Part shown: in pieces, positions 7,041-15,376 of the stretch
Position numbering within the stretch: the stretch's first letter is position 1
How the letters are laid out: every line of letters starts with the position of its first letter
Virus record (IMG/VR): IMGVR_UViG_3300046010_008287
Span: 1 to 21,224 of that record
DNA: 21,224 bases
Source: a virus
Direction: 5' to 3' (one strand)
Notes under the pieces: generated by a model
What the model saw: only the letters and a program-made list of their open reading frames with translations
Told to the model about the DNA's origin: nothing
Databases searched by the model: none
Position numbers and translations under genes: made by a program

Positions 7041-8957
7041 TTATTTTTTATAATTTGCTTTATTATATAACACTTTCATTTTAGAACTGTTACAAGTATA
7101 GCATTTTTTACCTCCAGTTTTATAAGCTCTAATTAATGTATGTGTAACAGGATCTAAAATATAGTTATTTTCAATATCGTAAGGTTTACCACCTAGTAAT
7201 TTAATTGGATCTATATTTCTTAAAATGTTAATTACATTTTTATCTTCCATTTTTTGCATATTAGCATTTGGAACATTTCTGATTACTCCTCTTTTTGCCC
7301 AAGGATTAAAATCCCATCTATCATGCGCTCTTAAATGTATGTTTCCATCTGCATCTATTTTTTTATGATATAAAAATCCTCCTCTTACTCCAAATTCATC
7401 TGCAGCACTTAATACATCTGTAAACCCTTCATCTTTTAAATAACCTGAAGCAGCTCCCCCTCTTCTTGCGTCATCAACATCAAATTTTTGTGCAAATCTA
7501 AATTCTTCAGGATTTTCATCCATCATTTTTTCTATATCTTTAAAAGTTTTATTTTTAAATTCAGGATTACCTGATAATTTTTCAGAAATAGCTTTTAAAG
7601 ATTTATCATACGCATCTTTAGAAATTATACCTTTTTTAAATTCTCTTGTTAATTTATTTGCTTCAATATTAGATACTAAATGACTTAATTTTCTATCACT
7701 CATATCATATCTAGCTGCATTTAATACATATTTATCATCACCAATTTTTGAAAATGTATTAAATAATTGAGGTTTATTCCAAGTAGTTCTCCAAGCATCT
7801 AATCTTGCTTCAGTAGGTATAGAAATTCCAGAAGGACTTTCTTTTGGATTAAATAGTGTTCTAACTTGTTTTTTAAATAACTCTTGTTTATATGGTTCTC
7901 CTTTTTTTATAGCATCTACTACACTTAATCTATCGTCTATCATAGCTTCCATAGTTTTAAGTTTTACATTAGTAGCATTTCCTTTTAATCCATGATACCC
8001 ATATTTAACTAAATTAATAGGAAACTGTGCTAATTTTTCTTTTACTCCATACCCTATTGGTTCAATTCCCCAATATAAACTTTCTGCTAATGCTTTTTTA
8101 CCAAGTTGTTTTCCTAATTTAACTGATGGTAAAACTCCTAAAGTGTGTAAACCTAATTCAGCGGCTCCTCCTAAAGTAGTATATGTTTCTTTTTCTGTTA
8201 AATCTTTTCCAACTCTTGCAACATCCATTACAGCAGAAACAGGATTAAATGCTCCTATTACATCGCTCATAGGAGATGATGTAGGATAGTTACCACTTAA
8301 GTTACCTTGTGGTACATAACCTCTTTGCATTAAAGATCCTACTGCATCAAGAGGTTGATCCATTGCATAAATAAACTGATTTTTTAATCTTTCTGTTCCT
8401 TCAGTTGCTGGTTTTATTTCTCCTTGATCTAATAAATCTTCTTTTATTTTTGCTAATTTATCTTCTTCAGCAATTTTCTTTTTAGTAGTAGCTGTCTGAA
8501 CTTTTTGTTTAGGAGTTACTCCCTTAACATCATCTTTTTTAGCTTCTTCTATTCTAGGATTAAATGTATAAGTATTATCTTGAGTAGCAAAGTTAGGTTT
8601 AAGTCCTTCCATTAATAAATCTTCATCGTAAAGATTACGTGTTTGTTTTTTAGGAGGATCTTTAGGGCCTCCATCTTTCATTAACTGTGGAGCAGTCTCA
8701 TTAAAAGACATTACCAAAGGTTTAGCTTCGGATTGTGCAGGCTGAGGTACTTTATAGTTAGGAGTAGTAGCAGGAGGAGTAGGAAAACTAATAGGTTCTG
8801 GTTGTTGAATGGGTTGTTGTTGCTGCTGTTGAGACTGAGCTTGCAATTGCTGTTCATATTGATCAAGTACTTGAGGATTTTGTAAAGCCTCTATTGTATT
8901 AGGATAACCTAATTGCTTTACTCGTTCTAATATCTGTCTTCTAGTAGCATTATCCAT
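7041..8957 (-). CDS. Large virion-type protein with Gln/Pro-rich N-terminus, function unknown
   Basis: A 638-residue protein between the Dps-like gene and the scaffold-like gene. Residues about 35-75 are a Gln/Pro-rich linker, after a short N-terminal helix that could be a docking segment. A less polar stretch (about 260-320) contains Gly/Ala/Leu-rich segments that could insert into or pass a membrane. The C-terminal 100 residues contain RWDFNPW, LLGGKPYDI and end with a Thr-Gly-Gly-Lys-Lys-Cys-x-x-Cys motif and a basic tail. Similar WDFNP and GGKPY patterns are known to me from large, uncharacterised proteins of Bacteroidota phages. An internal or ejected virion protein is possible. Start and stop are coupled to the Dps-like gene by TAATG. 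Confidence 0.7.
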   Translation of the reverse strand: MDNATRRQILERVKQLGYPNTIEALQNPQVLDQYEQQLQAQSQQQQQQPIQQPEPISFPTPPATTPNYKVPQPAQSEAKPLVMSFNETAPQLMKDGGPKDPPKKQTRNLYDEDLLMEGLKPNFATQDNTYTFNPRIEEAKKDDVKGVTPKQKVQTATTKKKIAEEDKLAKIKEDLLDQGEIKPATEGTERLKNQFIYAMDQPLDAVGSLMQRGYVPQGNLSGNYPTSSPMSDVIGAFNPVSAVMDVARVGKDLTEKETYTTLGGAAELGLHTLGVLPSVKLGKQLGKKALAESLYWGIEPIGYGVKEKLAQFPINLVKYGYHGLKGNATNVKLKTMEAMIDDRLSVVDAIKKGEPYKQELFKKQVRTLFNPKESPSGISIPTEARLDAWRTTWNKPQLFNTFSKIGDDKYVLNAARYDMSDRKLSHLVSNIEANKLTREFKKGIISKDAYDKSLKAISEKLSGNPEFKNKTFKDIEKMMDENPEEFRFAQKFDVDDARRGGAASGYLKDEGFTDVLSAADEFGVRGGFLYHKKIDADGNIHLRAHDRWDFNPWAKRGVIRNVPNANMQKMEDKNVINILRNIDPIKLLGGKPYDIENNYILDPVTHTLIRAYKTGGKKCYTCNSSKMKVLYNKANYKK

Positions 8958-9442
8958 TACTTCAAGAAAGTAAGTTTGTACTTAGCTTTATTAATATCTG
9001 CTTTAATCTCATCTAGTAAGTTATTGAATTCAGAAAATTTACTTTCTTTTTGTAAATCATTAACTTTATTTTTAAGTGTATCTAAAGCAGTCATACAATT
9101 AGTTACATCTTTAAATTTAGGACTAACATTAAAATCCATAAATGTCAACAATGTTTCTGCAATACCTTGGTAATTTTCTACAACTTCATCTGCTCTATTT
9201 CTAAGACTGTCATATAAGTCACCAAGAGTTTGATGAGCAGCATAAGAACCTTGACCAGTCATTCCCCAATGAAGAAGATGGATTTTATTAGCAACTTCTA
9301 ACATGCTTAATGCTAACTCTGCTACCAAGTTATCTAATCTACCTGACCCACGGAAACCTGCTTCTAAGTCTTTAATTACTTCGGTTCCATTCTTTTCTAA
9401 ACTATCTAAAGGAGTTAGATATTTTGATAGATCTTTTGCCAT
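8957..9442 (-). CDS. Dps-like ferritin family protein
   Basis: A 161-residue protein with the signature of Dps (DNA protection during starvation) ferritins. His58 in LLHWGMTGQG, His70 in YAAH, and Asp85 and Glu89 in ADEVVEN have the spacing of the Dps intersubunit ferroxidase site (H, +12 H, +15 D, +4 E). Dps proteins form 12-subunit cages that oxidise Fe(II) with peroxide and protect DNA. The protein is helical throughout and close to the family's usual length of about 160-190 residues. It sits in the head module, joined by TAATG overlaps to the portal gene before it and the large virion-type gene after it. It could protect host or packaged DNA during infection or serve as a structural or cargo protein. 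Membership in the family is well supported; the role is inferred. Confidence 0.85.
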   Translation of the reverse strand: MAKDLSKYLTPLDSLEKNGTEVIKDLEAGFRGSGRLDNLVAELALSMLEVANKIHLLHWGMTGQGSYAAHQTLGDLYDSLRNRADEVVENYQGIAETLLTFMDFNVSPKFKDVTNCMTALDTLKNKVNDLQKESKFSEFNNLLDEIKADINKAKYKLTFLK

Positions 9443-11652
9443 TATTCTGGGGTATTATTTTGAATAAGTTTATTATTAATTTCTTGCTCTTTAAGTTCTA
9501 ATTGCTTTTGTTTAATTTCAAAGTCTTTCATCATTTTTTCCAATGATGCAGAATTCTTTTTATCATCACCTTCAGCTGCAATAAGAGCAAGTTCAATTTG
9601 TAATTGACGATCTTTTTCTTTATCCAATTGTTGAGACTCAATTTGAGCTTGTTGAATTTGCATTTGTTGCTGTCCTTGTTGGGCTTGAGCATCTTGTTGC
9701 GCTTTTTGCAATTCTTCTTGAGCTTTCTCAGCTTGTCTAATTTTATCTTTAATTTGTGGGAAACTATCGCTTTCAAAGATTGAAATAGCTGCTGACATTG
9801 GAAGACCATTCTGTACAGCTGCTTGTGCAAATCCTCTAATAGCTTGAAGTTTCTCTACATCTTTACCAGCATCAGAGACAAAGATTCCATATTCAGATTC
9901 TAAGTGTCCTAATCCTTCAACATCCAATTCAGCTAATGTGTTGTCTGGCATTACAAACATTCCTTTCTTGCCGTTAATCCAAGCCACTTTAGAGTAGTCG
10001 ATTAATCCTTGCAATTCACGTTGCTCAAAGTTTGAGAACTTTCTAAATATATCCTCTGTTATATGAGAAGATTGGACAATGGCTTGTTGTGATGTTCCTT
10101 TACCTTCATACATTCCAACGGAACCTTGGCGTTGTCTATTAACACCACTCAATTTTTCCCACTCAACCATTATCGATTCTAAGAGGGTAAGATATTGTGA
10201 GATCGTCTTAATTGACATATCCAACACAGATTGGTGCTGGGGGGATAGTTGTATTCCCTCTTTGTTATAGTCTACCCAAGCAATACCTGTACCCTCTACA
10301 TAGTACATAAACTTATCCATGTCCCAATTTTTAGGGATCATATTAATATCGAATTGAGCAACAATATCCTTAGACCTGGCTATTGCTAACTCCATGCGGT
10401 ACTTGTAAATATTGTAATTTAGCTGATAAGGAATTCCAAGACTAACTAAAGAGATAGGTTGAGAATTAATATCAGAATATTTTCTTCCGTTAATTGGTAG
10501 TTTACAAATTGATGGGTTATCTAGACTAGTTCTTTGAATTGCTAATGGATTCATTTTAATATAGAATCTTCTATCAATTCTAATTCCTTCCCATACTTCA
10601 TTAACCCACTCCCACTCTAAAGTTGCTCCCATCTCTTGTTTCATCTCAGCAGTTAACTTAAAAGTTTCATCAACTTCTTTAACCTCTTGAGTTCCCGTAT
10701 TGGGATCTATATAATTTAAAAACCCAATTCTTTTTCTTGACTTCCAATACACCGTTACAATTTCTATCAATCTGTTACGATAGATATTATCATCAGCTCC
10801 AGATGCTTCTGCACGATACAAAAGATAAGCTTCTGCAGATGTATGAGTAGGAGATTCTAATTCTAAAATTTGTTCAGCAGTTAAGAACTCTCCATAAGCA
10901 TCAACTATAGTAGAGGCATGAGAAAATTTTCTAATGATTGCCCAATCTCCATCTTCTACAAAATCAATATCTGGGTCTTTATCAAAGTCAACATCTAGTG
11001 GATTAATGACTTCATAAAATGGTTCGTTACGTCTAACTCCTTTGTGTGAGTAACACTCCCCTGCAATTAAGAAATGAAAAAACTGCTTTTGAAACTTATC
11101 ATAAATTTCTTGTTGATTCATAATATAATTCAACGCATGTTGTCCTCTAATTGCTCTAGAATCTACATAAGATCTATTGAATTCTTCTTGAATTTGCTTA
11201 GGAAGCGGAACTTCTTGTTGTTCTCCTTCAACTTGTCCTTGTTGAATAAGAGCATTTAGGAATTGAGTACGAATGTTATTTAAAAGCAAGTTTTGTAGTT
11301 GCTCTTCTTTCTGACTAATAGCATCAGCATTTTGTACAGTTACTGTATACTCTAAAGGACGCTTAGATTTCTCTCCAAGAAGTAAATCAATAATGGGTTT
11401 AATGATTGGGTAGTTTCGTAGCTTAGTTGGGAAATTCTTTCTAGTTTTTCCGTAAGGTTTAAGTACATAGTTATAGTCTTCTTCATCTATTACACCATTA
11501 TAGTAGTCATACAAAGATCGCAAATATGCACGACGCTCACTGATACCAAATTTAGATAAATTAATAAATGCATCTACGCAATCTTTTTTCCACTTCTCAT
11601 CTTTCTGACTTAATGGAACTCTTTGTTTAGGTATATGGGCTTGTCCGTACAT
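9442..11652 (-). CDS. Portal protein
   Basis: A 736-residue protein in the place and size range of a large portal, the dodecameric ring through which DNA enters and leaves the capsid. It follows TerL directly. The N-terminus has the pattern FGISERRAYLRSLYDYYNG, and further on NYPIIKPIIDLLLGEKSKRP, like the clamp and stem-entry region of portals in large Bacteroidota phages. The middle has aromatic wing-like beta segments (WEWVNEVWEGIRIDRRFYIK). The last about 110 residues are a Gln/Glu/Lys-rich coiled coil, which fits an extended barrel or crown. Two TAnnTTTG elements lie in the 41-base gap in front of it. The length is above that of most portals (400-600 residues). Confidence 0.85.
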   Translation of the reverse strand: MYGQAHIPKQRVPLSQKDEKWKKDCVDAFINLSKFGISERRAYLRSLYDYYNGVIDEEDYNYVLKPYGKTRKNFPTKLRNYPIIKPIIDLLLGEKSKRPLEYTVTVQNADAISQKEEQLQNLLLNNIRTQFLNALIQQGQVEGEQQEVPLPKQIQEEFNRSYVDSRAIRGQHALNYIMNQQEIYDKFQKQFFHFLIAGECYSHKGVRRNEPFYEVINPLDVDFDKDPDIDFVEDGDWAIIRKFSHASTIVDAYGEFLTAEQILELESPTHTSAEAYLLYRAEASGADDNIYRNRLIEIVTVYWKSRKRIGFLNYIDPNTGTQEVKEVDETFKLTAEMKQEMGATLEWEWVNEVWEGIRIDRRFYIKMNPLAIQRTSLDNPSICKLPINGRKYSDINSQPISLVSLGIPYQLNYNIYKYRMELAIARSKDIVAQFDINMIPKNWDMDKFMYYVEGTGIAWVDYNKEGIQLSPQHQSVLDMSIKTISQYLTLLESIMVEWEKLSGVNRQRQGSVGMYEGKGTSQQAIVQSSHITEDIFRKFSNFEQRELQGLIDYSKVAWINGKKGMFVMPDNTLAELDVEGLGHLESEYGIFVSDAGKDVEKLQAIRGFAQAAVQNGLPMSAAISIFESDSFPQIKDKIRQAEKAQEELQKAQQDAQAQQGQQQMQIQQAQIESQQLDKEKDRQLQIELALIAAEGDDKKNSASLEKMMKDFEIKQKQLELKEQEINNKLIQNNTPE

Positions 11653-11658
11653 TACTTA

Positions 11659-11719
11659 CAAAATTAAATATAAAATGTCTTATATTAGCAAAGTTACTTA
11701 TAATTTTTATCAAACCAAT
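11659..11719 (-). promoter_or_regulatory. Candidate promoters in front of the portal gene
   Basis: Two minus-strand TAnnTTTG matches are present. TAACTTTG (11689-11696) overlaps the TerL stop codon and has a TTG 19 bases upstream, within the spacing known for Flavobacteriia. TAATTTTG (11659-11666) lies six bases before the portal ATG and has a TTTG 22 bases upstream, namely the one inside the first element. The first gives a short leader; the second would give an almost leaderless mRNA. Confidence 0.45.
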
Positions 11720-13664
11720 CATTTGTCGAATTATCATTGATTTGGACATAGACTTCTTTGTTATATAACTCTCGCATATGGTACATTGCTATCATTAGCG
11801 CCATAGATCGGTCAAAGTTACCTTTACGATTAAACTTAATTAACTCTTGCAATAACCCTGGGTCATAAATCTTATGCATATTAAGAGTGACGTTGCCGTC
11901 TTCATCAGATCCCCTACTATCTATTAGCCAATCCCTAATATAAAGTTCTCCTTGGTTCTTACGTTGCTCAGTCATGTGCATTCCATACTGACGCTTAACT
12001 GTTTTACTACGAAGATCACGTTTATCTAGCATTTCAAACTCTTCTTGCAATAAATGTAACTTCCTAAATCGCTTAGCATAAGGTATAACTTCACCTCGGT
12101 CATTCTCAAATCCTATTTTTGCGTTATAGTATTCTGCTAACATAAACAGATTTCTATTGTACTCGTCTTGAGTTTGTGGACGGCCTACATAAGATGCAAC
12201 AATTAAGTCATCTGGTTTAGATAGGTTATTTGGAACTTTAATAACGTATGCTGCTCCCAAAGATCCTGACGTACCCGCTTGCGCGTAAGGGTCATGCCCT
12301 ATTATGTACATGTTTTTTGGGGTAACTTGTTCAATATCAGTCTTATATGGGGTTTCATAGACTACAACTGCACCTGTTACGTCATCATCTTTCCTGTGTG
12401 GGAACTTAGTAATAGGTCTATGTGGGGAATTACCACGGAAATCTACCTTACCATCAGAGTTATAATACAATTCTCCTGCTACTCCTATAGCATCTAGGTT
12501 GTTTGCTATCACTCTATTGTACTGTTCTTTTAAAGATGTGACATCAAACGTATTTCCAGTGACTTGTAGTGTAGCTTCTTGTGGAGTAAAGGCATGTTCT
12601 GCTACATATTGGTCAAATGACTTAGCATCATTACCCTTTTTCTTCTTTTCTCGCTGTTCTAACTCGAATTCTATAGCTGCATTAGTGTCACTATTCCCAT
12701 CTTTGTCAATAAACCCATCTAAGTTCTTGTAAATAGGGTGAAAGAATCCACAATGTGTACCCATTGCACCTGCATCCCACTCATTTTCAAATGCTAAACA
12801 ATCATATGCATCAGGATGATAGAATAACTCTTCCAATCCTTCAAATCCAGGCCCTTCTTCTCCACCAGTTCCAAATGCTACCATAGTTCCAAGTGTTTTA
12901 GATCCTTGTTTCATAGTTGGCATAGCAACTTCCCAAGCTTTTAACAAACCTGTAAAGGATCCTGCTTCTTCAAAGAAAATTAACTCCCCTGCTTTACCAC
13001 GGACTTTATCTGGATCGTCTTTTAAGCTAACTGCTAATATTTGAGACTTAAAACCTAGGGTTACGTCAGCACCATTTACGTTCTTTTTGTATCCTGACTG
13101 CTTATGCATATCAGTATCTTTAATCCTTGGTTGAGTCCATGCAGTATTGTCATCTATAAACGAAAGAATATCCCATGTTTTAGACATAATACCATCACCA
13201 ATCAAATATTGTTTATCTGATGCAAATACAAAGTTTTTAGAATTACGTAAATGGTAGTAGTTTCTAGCTAACATAGCTGCGGCTTTGTACGAATAACCTT
13301 TACGTCGAGCCTTAAGTACTACAATATGCTTGTTAGTTTTACGTGCTTTTTCTATTGACTGAAAATAGTCGTAATCCCCATCATAAAATGCAGGGAAAGT
13401 TCTTTCACGTTGTGAGTATTCTTCTCCAGTTACTGGGTCAACTACGTCTACAACTCTATCTATAACACAATAGTTAAGATAAAAGTAATGGAACCCTGTA
13501 ATGTGAACTCCATCTACTTCATATCCGTACAAACATCTATGTTTTTCTTCATCCCAAAACTCATAGTACTTTTTAGAATTTTTGGCCTCATCGGTATAAT
13601 ACCCTTTGGTCAAAAATGTACTTGATGCTGGGGAAAATAAATGTGTATCTTTAAACTTCGTCAT
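11694..13664 (-). CDS. terL: Terminase large subunit (DNA packaging ATPase and nuclease)
   Basis: A 656-residue protein with the expected two-domain layout. The ATPase domain has a Walker A-like segment at about 119-126 (ARRKGYSY, a non-classical form common in TerL), a Walker B segment at about 226-234 with LIFFEEAG containing the catalytic Glu, and a coupling-type segment GTMVAFGTGGE at about 259-269. The nuclease domain has acidic residues in IIGHDPY (Asp458), GFENDRG (520-524) and NFDRSMALMIA (Asp618), which fit an RNase H-like metal site. It pumps DNA into the prohead through the portal and cuts the concatemer. It starts in the ATGA overlap with the putative small subunit gene upstream and is followed by the portal gene. 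Confidence 0.95.
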   Translation of the reverse strand: MTKFKDTHLFSPASSTFLTKGYYTDEAKNSKKYYEFWDEEKHRCLYGYEVDGVHITGFHYFYLNYCVIDRVVDVVDPVTGEEYSQRERTFPAFYDGDYDYFQSIEKARKTNKHIVVLKARRKGYSYKAAAMLARNYYHLRNSKNFVFASDKQYLIGDGIMSKTWDILSFIDDNTAWTQPRIKDTDMHKQSGYKKNVNGADVTLGFKSQILAVSLKDDPDKVRGKAGELIFFEEAGSFTGLLKAWEVAMPTMKQGSKTLGTMVAFGTGGEEGPGFEGLEELFYHPDAYDCLAFENEWDAGAMGTHCGFFHPIYKNLDGFIDKDGNSDTNAAIEFELEQREKKKKGNDAKSFDQYVAEHAFTPQEATLQVTGNTFDVTSLKEQYNRVIANNLDAIGVAGELYYNSDGKVDFRGNSPHRPITKFPHRKDDDVTGAVVVYETPYKTDIEQVTPKNMYIIGHDPYAQAGTSGSLGAAYVIKVPNNLSKPDDLIVASYVGRPQTQDEYNRNLFMLAEYYNAKIGFENDRGEVIPYAKRFRKLHLLQEEFEMLDKRDLRSKTVKRQYGMHMTEQRKNQGELYIRDWLIDSRGSDEDGNVTLNMHKIYDPGLLQELIKFNRKGNFDRSMALMIAMYHMRELYNKEVYVQINDNSTNDWFDKNYK

Positions 13665-14161
13665 TCGCTATACTTATTTGTTACAACTCCTCCACGATTT
13701 GGATTATCTTTCTCTGCTTGCTTTTTAACTAACTCTTCTAGTTTATCTAATCCTTCAACTACATCCCCCATTTTAGATAAATTAGCAACCAAGTCTTTTG
13801 CCTGGTAGATTAGTCGTCCATTCTCATCCATATCTGTTAGGTCAATAGTCTCAAAATACTTTTGAAGTTTAGTAACTGATATACGTGCAGCTTTAAGTAG
13901 TTTGATAGCATGCGTTTCAGATAGTAACATATACTTACTAACTGCTGCTTTAATCTTTGGGTTGACACATGTCATTTTTAAGTCAGCCAAAAGAATATCC
14001 TGCCTTTCATCTATTTCATAGGCTGCATAACTAGATCTATGGTCAACAAAAAAGTAAACAAATGCTAGTTCATTTACAGATAAACTTTTAAACTCTGGGA
14101 TAGTTAACGCATATGGAGATGGTTCAACTTTTCCTTCTGCTAGTGTTAGTAGATCTTTCAT
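13661..14161 (-). CDS. Putative terminase small subunit
   Basis: A 166-residue, mostly helical protein that ends in the ATGA overlap with the start of terL. The segment LSVNELAFVYFFVDHRSSYAAY, followed by a region of short helices (VNPKIKAAVSKYMLLSETHAIKLLKAARISV) and an acidic/lysine-rich coiled end, resembles proteins encoded just before terL in Bacteroidota phages. Small terminase subunits recognise the packaging site and regulate TerL; they are poorly conserved. There is no clear DNA-binding helix-turn-helix, so the call rests on position, size and coupling. It also overlaps the HU-like gene upstream by ATGA. Confidence 0.6.
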   Translation of the reverse strand: MKDLLTLAEGKVEPSPYALTIPEFKSLSVNELAFVYFFVDHRSSYAAYEIDERQDILLADLKMTCVNPKIKAAVSKYMLLSETHAIKLLKAARISVTKLQKYFETIDLTDMDENGRLIYQAKDLVANLSKMGDVVEGLDKLEELVKKQAEKDNPNRGGVVTNKYSE

Positions 14162-14397
14162 TTAGTTTCTTTATTTTTGTTTTCTAGTTTGCGCCTAGTT
14201 TTCTCATTCATGTGAGCTATGCGCTCTTTTTTTGCATGAAATTTTCCAAAATATGGAAGCTTAATTGTCTGAAAACCAGGCTGTTTAATAATTTCCGCTA
14301 CAAACTTAAATTGAGAAAAGATAACTTCTTCAATAGTGTGTATTGGAAGATTATGCTTTGTTGCCAGTTGGATTATCAGTTTCTTTTCCTTTTTCAT
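14158..14397 (-). CDS. Short HU/IHF-like DNA-binding protein
   Basis: A 79-residue protein with the N-terminal helical dimer part and the beta-sheet core of the HU/IHF family: an amphipathic helix pair (residues 5-42), then FQTIKLPYFGKFHAKKERI (42-60), in which LPYFGKF matches the family's typical G-x-F strand. HU/IHF proteins bend and compact DNA as dimers. The usual beta-arm with its conserved proline (RNPxTG) is absent; instead the protein ends in a charged Lys/Arg/Glu helix. So it may bind DNA without intercalation or through the basic tail. It overlaps the zinc-ribbon gene upstream by 47 bases and the terminase small-subunit gene by ATGA. HU/IHF-like genes near packaging genes are recurrent in Bacteroidota phages. 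Confidence 0.7.
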   Translation of the reverse strand: MKKEKKLIIQLATKHNLPIHTIEEVIFSQFKFVAEIIKQPGFQTIKLPYFGKFHAKKERIAHMNEKTRRKLENKNKETK

Positions 14398-14653
14398 TGG
14401 GTTTAGTTAATTGAATTTTTTTACCTGTAGATCCAATGACAGTTTTAGGCCATTTATTAAGTGGACAAGATGATGTTTGTCTTCTAGCTTTTTTAGCCAT
14501 TGGACATCCACATACTGAACACTTAAAAGTTTCATGAATAATAGATGGGCATGCATTGCAGGTTTCTATCCTTTTATCATATTCATCTTTTGGAGTAGGA
14601 GGACAACCTTCTTTAACATAATCCCATGTGTCTACAGTATAATTTTTAATCAT
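14351..14653 (-). CDS. Small zinc-ribbon protein
   Basis: From the ATG at 14653 this is a 100-residue protein with seven cysteines. C32 and C35 (CNACP) and C45, C48 and C50 (CSVCGC), plus C63 (SCPLNKW), make a compact zinc-ribbon arrangement. The pattern resembles small Cys-rich proteins of phages and bacteria that read CxxCP then CxxCGC then KCPxxKW; their function is unknown. A longer form from 14695 adds 14 residues but would overlap the 51-residue gene by 50 bases. The 14653 start is preferred because its ATG lies within the stop region of that gene (ATGATTAA, eight-base overlap). The last part overlaps the HU-like gene. Confidence 0.65.
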   Translation of the reverse strand: MIKNYTVDTWDYVKEGCPPTPKDEYDKRIETCNACPSIIHETFKCSVCGCPMAKKARRQTSSCPLNKWPKTVIGSTGKKIQLTKPNEKGKETDNPTGNKA

Positions 14654-14801
14654 CTGTAGGATGCTTGCCTTGATTTTCGAATTCATATTGTTCAATTATA
14701 CATTCATCTAAAGTTCCATTTGCATCCTGAATTGTCGTTACATAGAAATAACTTAAATCCCATATGCATACTATCTTTTTAGCTATATTAATCTTTGTCA
14801 T
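14646..14801 (-). CDS. Small protein of 51 residues, function unknown
   Basis: Reading the gap between the zinc-ribbon and winged-helix genes shows an open frame starting MTKINIAKKIVCIWD and ending GKHPTDD. Its ATG lies 14 bases inside the end of the winged-helix gene, and its stop overlaps the preferred start of the zinc-ribbon gene. The short coding overlaps at both ends and protein-like composition (a beta-rich centre, acidic C-terminus) support a true gene. I do not recognise it. Confidence 0.6.
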   Translation of the reverse strand: MTKINIAKKIVCIWDLSYFYVTTIQDANGTLDECIIEQYEFENQGKHPTDD

Positions 14802-15120
14802 CTGCTATAATGGCTATAACCCTGTTTTGCTTTACAAGCATTGGGTTTAGTTTATAGTTAGCTTTATCTTTAATAATAGCTTTTTTATCCTTCAATCTTT
14901 TAACGTAATTGTTTAGAGTATTGTGATCTTTAATCTCTAGTATCTCAGCTATCTTCTTTTTGTTAGCAGCTGAACAAAGATTTTGCTCTTCGTTATTTTC
15001 AACTAAAGCTGTAAGAACTTTAAGTTCATTTTCTGTGAGCTTAAATAATCCGTTAAAGAATGAAAGATATTTAAAGGTTGTCTGTGCTTTAATTTTGATC
15101 GCTTTCATCTTGCTTTGCAT
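14788..15120 (-). CDS. Winged helix-turn-helix DNA-binding protein
   Basis: A 110-residue protein with a winged-helix core. LTENELKVLTALVEN (28-42) is the first helix; KKKIAEILEIKDHNTLNNYVKRLKDK (54-79) is the helix-turn-helix with the recognition helix; AIIKDKANYKLNPML (81-95) is the wing. Winged helices with this layout occur in phage and plasmid regulators that control transcription or replication. The lysine-rich N-terminus may add to DNA binding. No effector domain is present. It overlaps the 87-residue gene before it by 32 bases, and the 51-residue gene after it by 14. A start four codons later (Met5) is possible. Its likely role is control of the late leftward operon, but the target is unknown. 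Confidence 0.75.
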   Translation of the reverse strand: MQSKMKAIKIKAQTTFKYLSFFNGLFKLTENELKVLTALVENNEEQNLCSAANKKKIAEILEIKDHNTLNNYVKRLKDKKAIIKDKANYKLNPMLVKQNRVIAIIADDKD

Positions 15121-15352
15121 TTAATAATTCTATTTTGGCTCTACCATCTATCAGTCTAATTTTGCAAGTCTTTGCGTGATTATTAAACTCGTCAATGTAT
15201 TCAGTGATTGATTCCCTGGTACAAAGAAAAGATAAGAATACTTCTAACTCTTTAGCTGATTTTAATAAAGCCTGTTTTGTATCTTTTACGAATGTTTCCT
15301 GATTACGCAACTCATCGTAATCTTTCAACGATATTGTTACCGTGCCGTCCAT
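15089..15352 (-). CDS. Small helical protein, function unknown
   Basis: An 87-residue protein, MDGTVTISLKDYDELRNQ at the start, then a helical, charged body with a single Cys-Thr and later Cys-Lys pair. The first 18 residues form a beta strand followed by KDYDEL, a pattern common in small phage proteins that start with an SLxDYxxL segment. The end overlaps the winged-helix gene by 32 bases in another frame, so the two are probably co-translated. No function can be assigned. Confidence 0.65.
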   Translation of the reverse strand: MDGTVTISLKDYDELRNQETFVKDTKQALLKSAKELEVFLSFLCTRESITEYIDEFNNHAKTCKIRLIDGRAKIELLNAKQDESDQN

Positions 15353-15376
15353 TGTACAAATTAATAGGCTTTTAGT

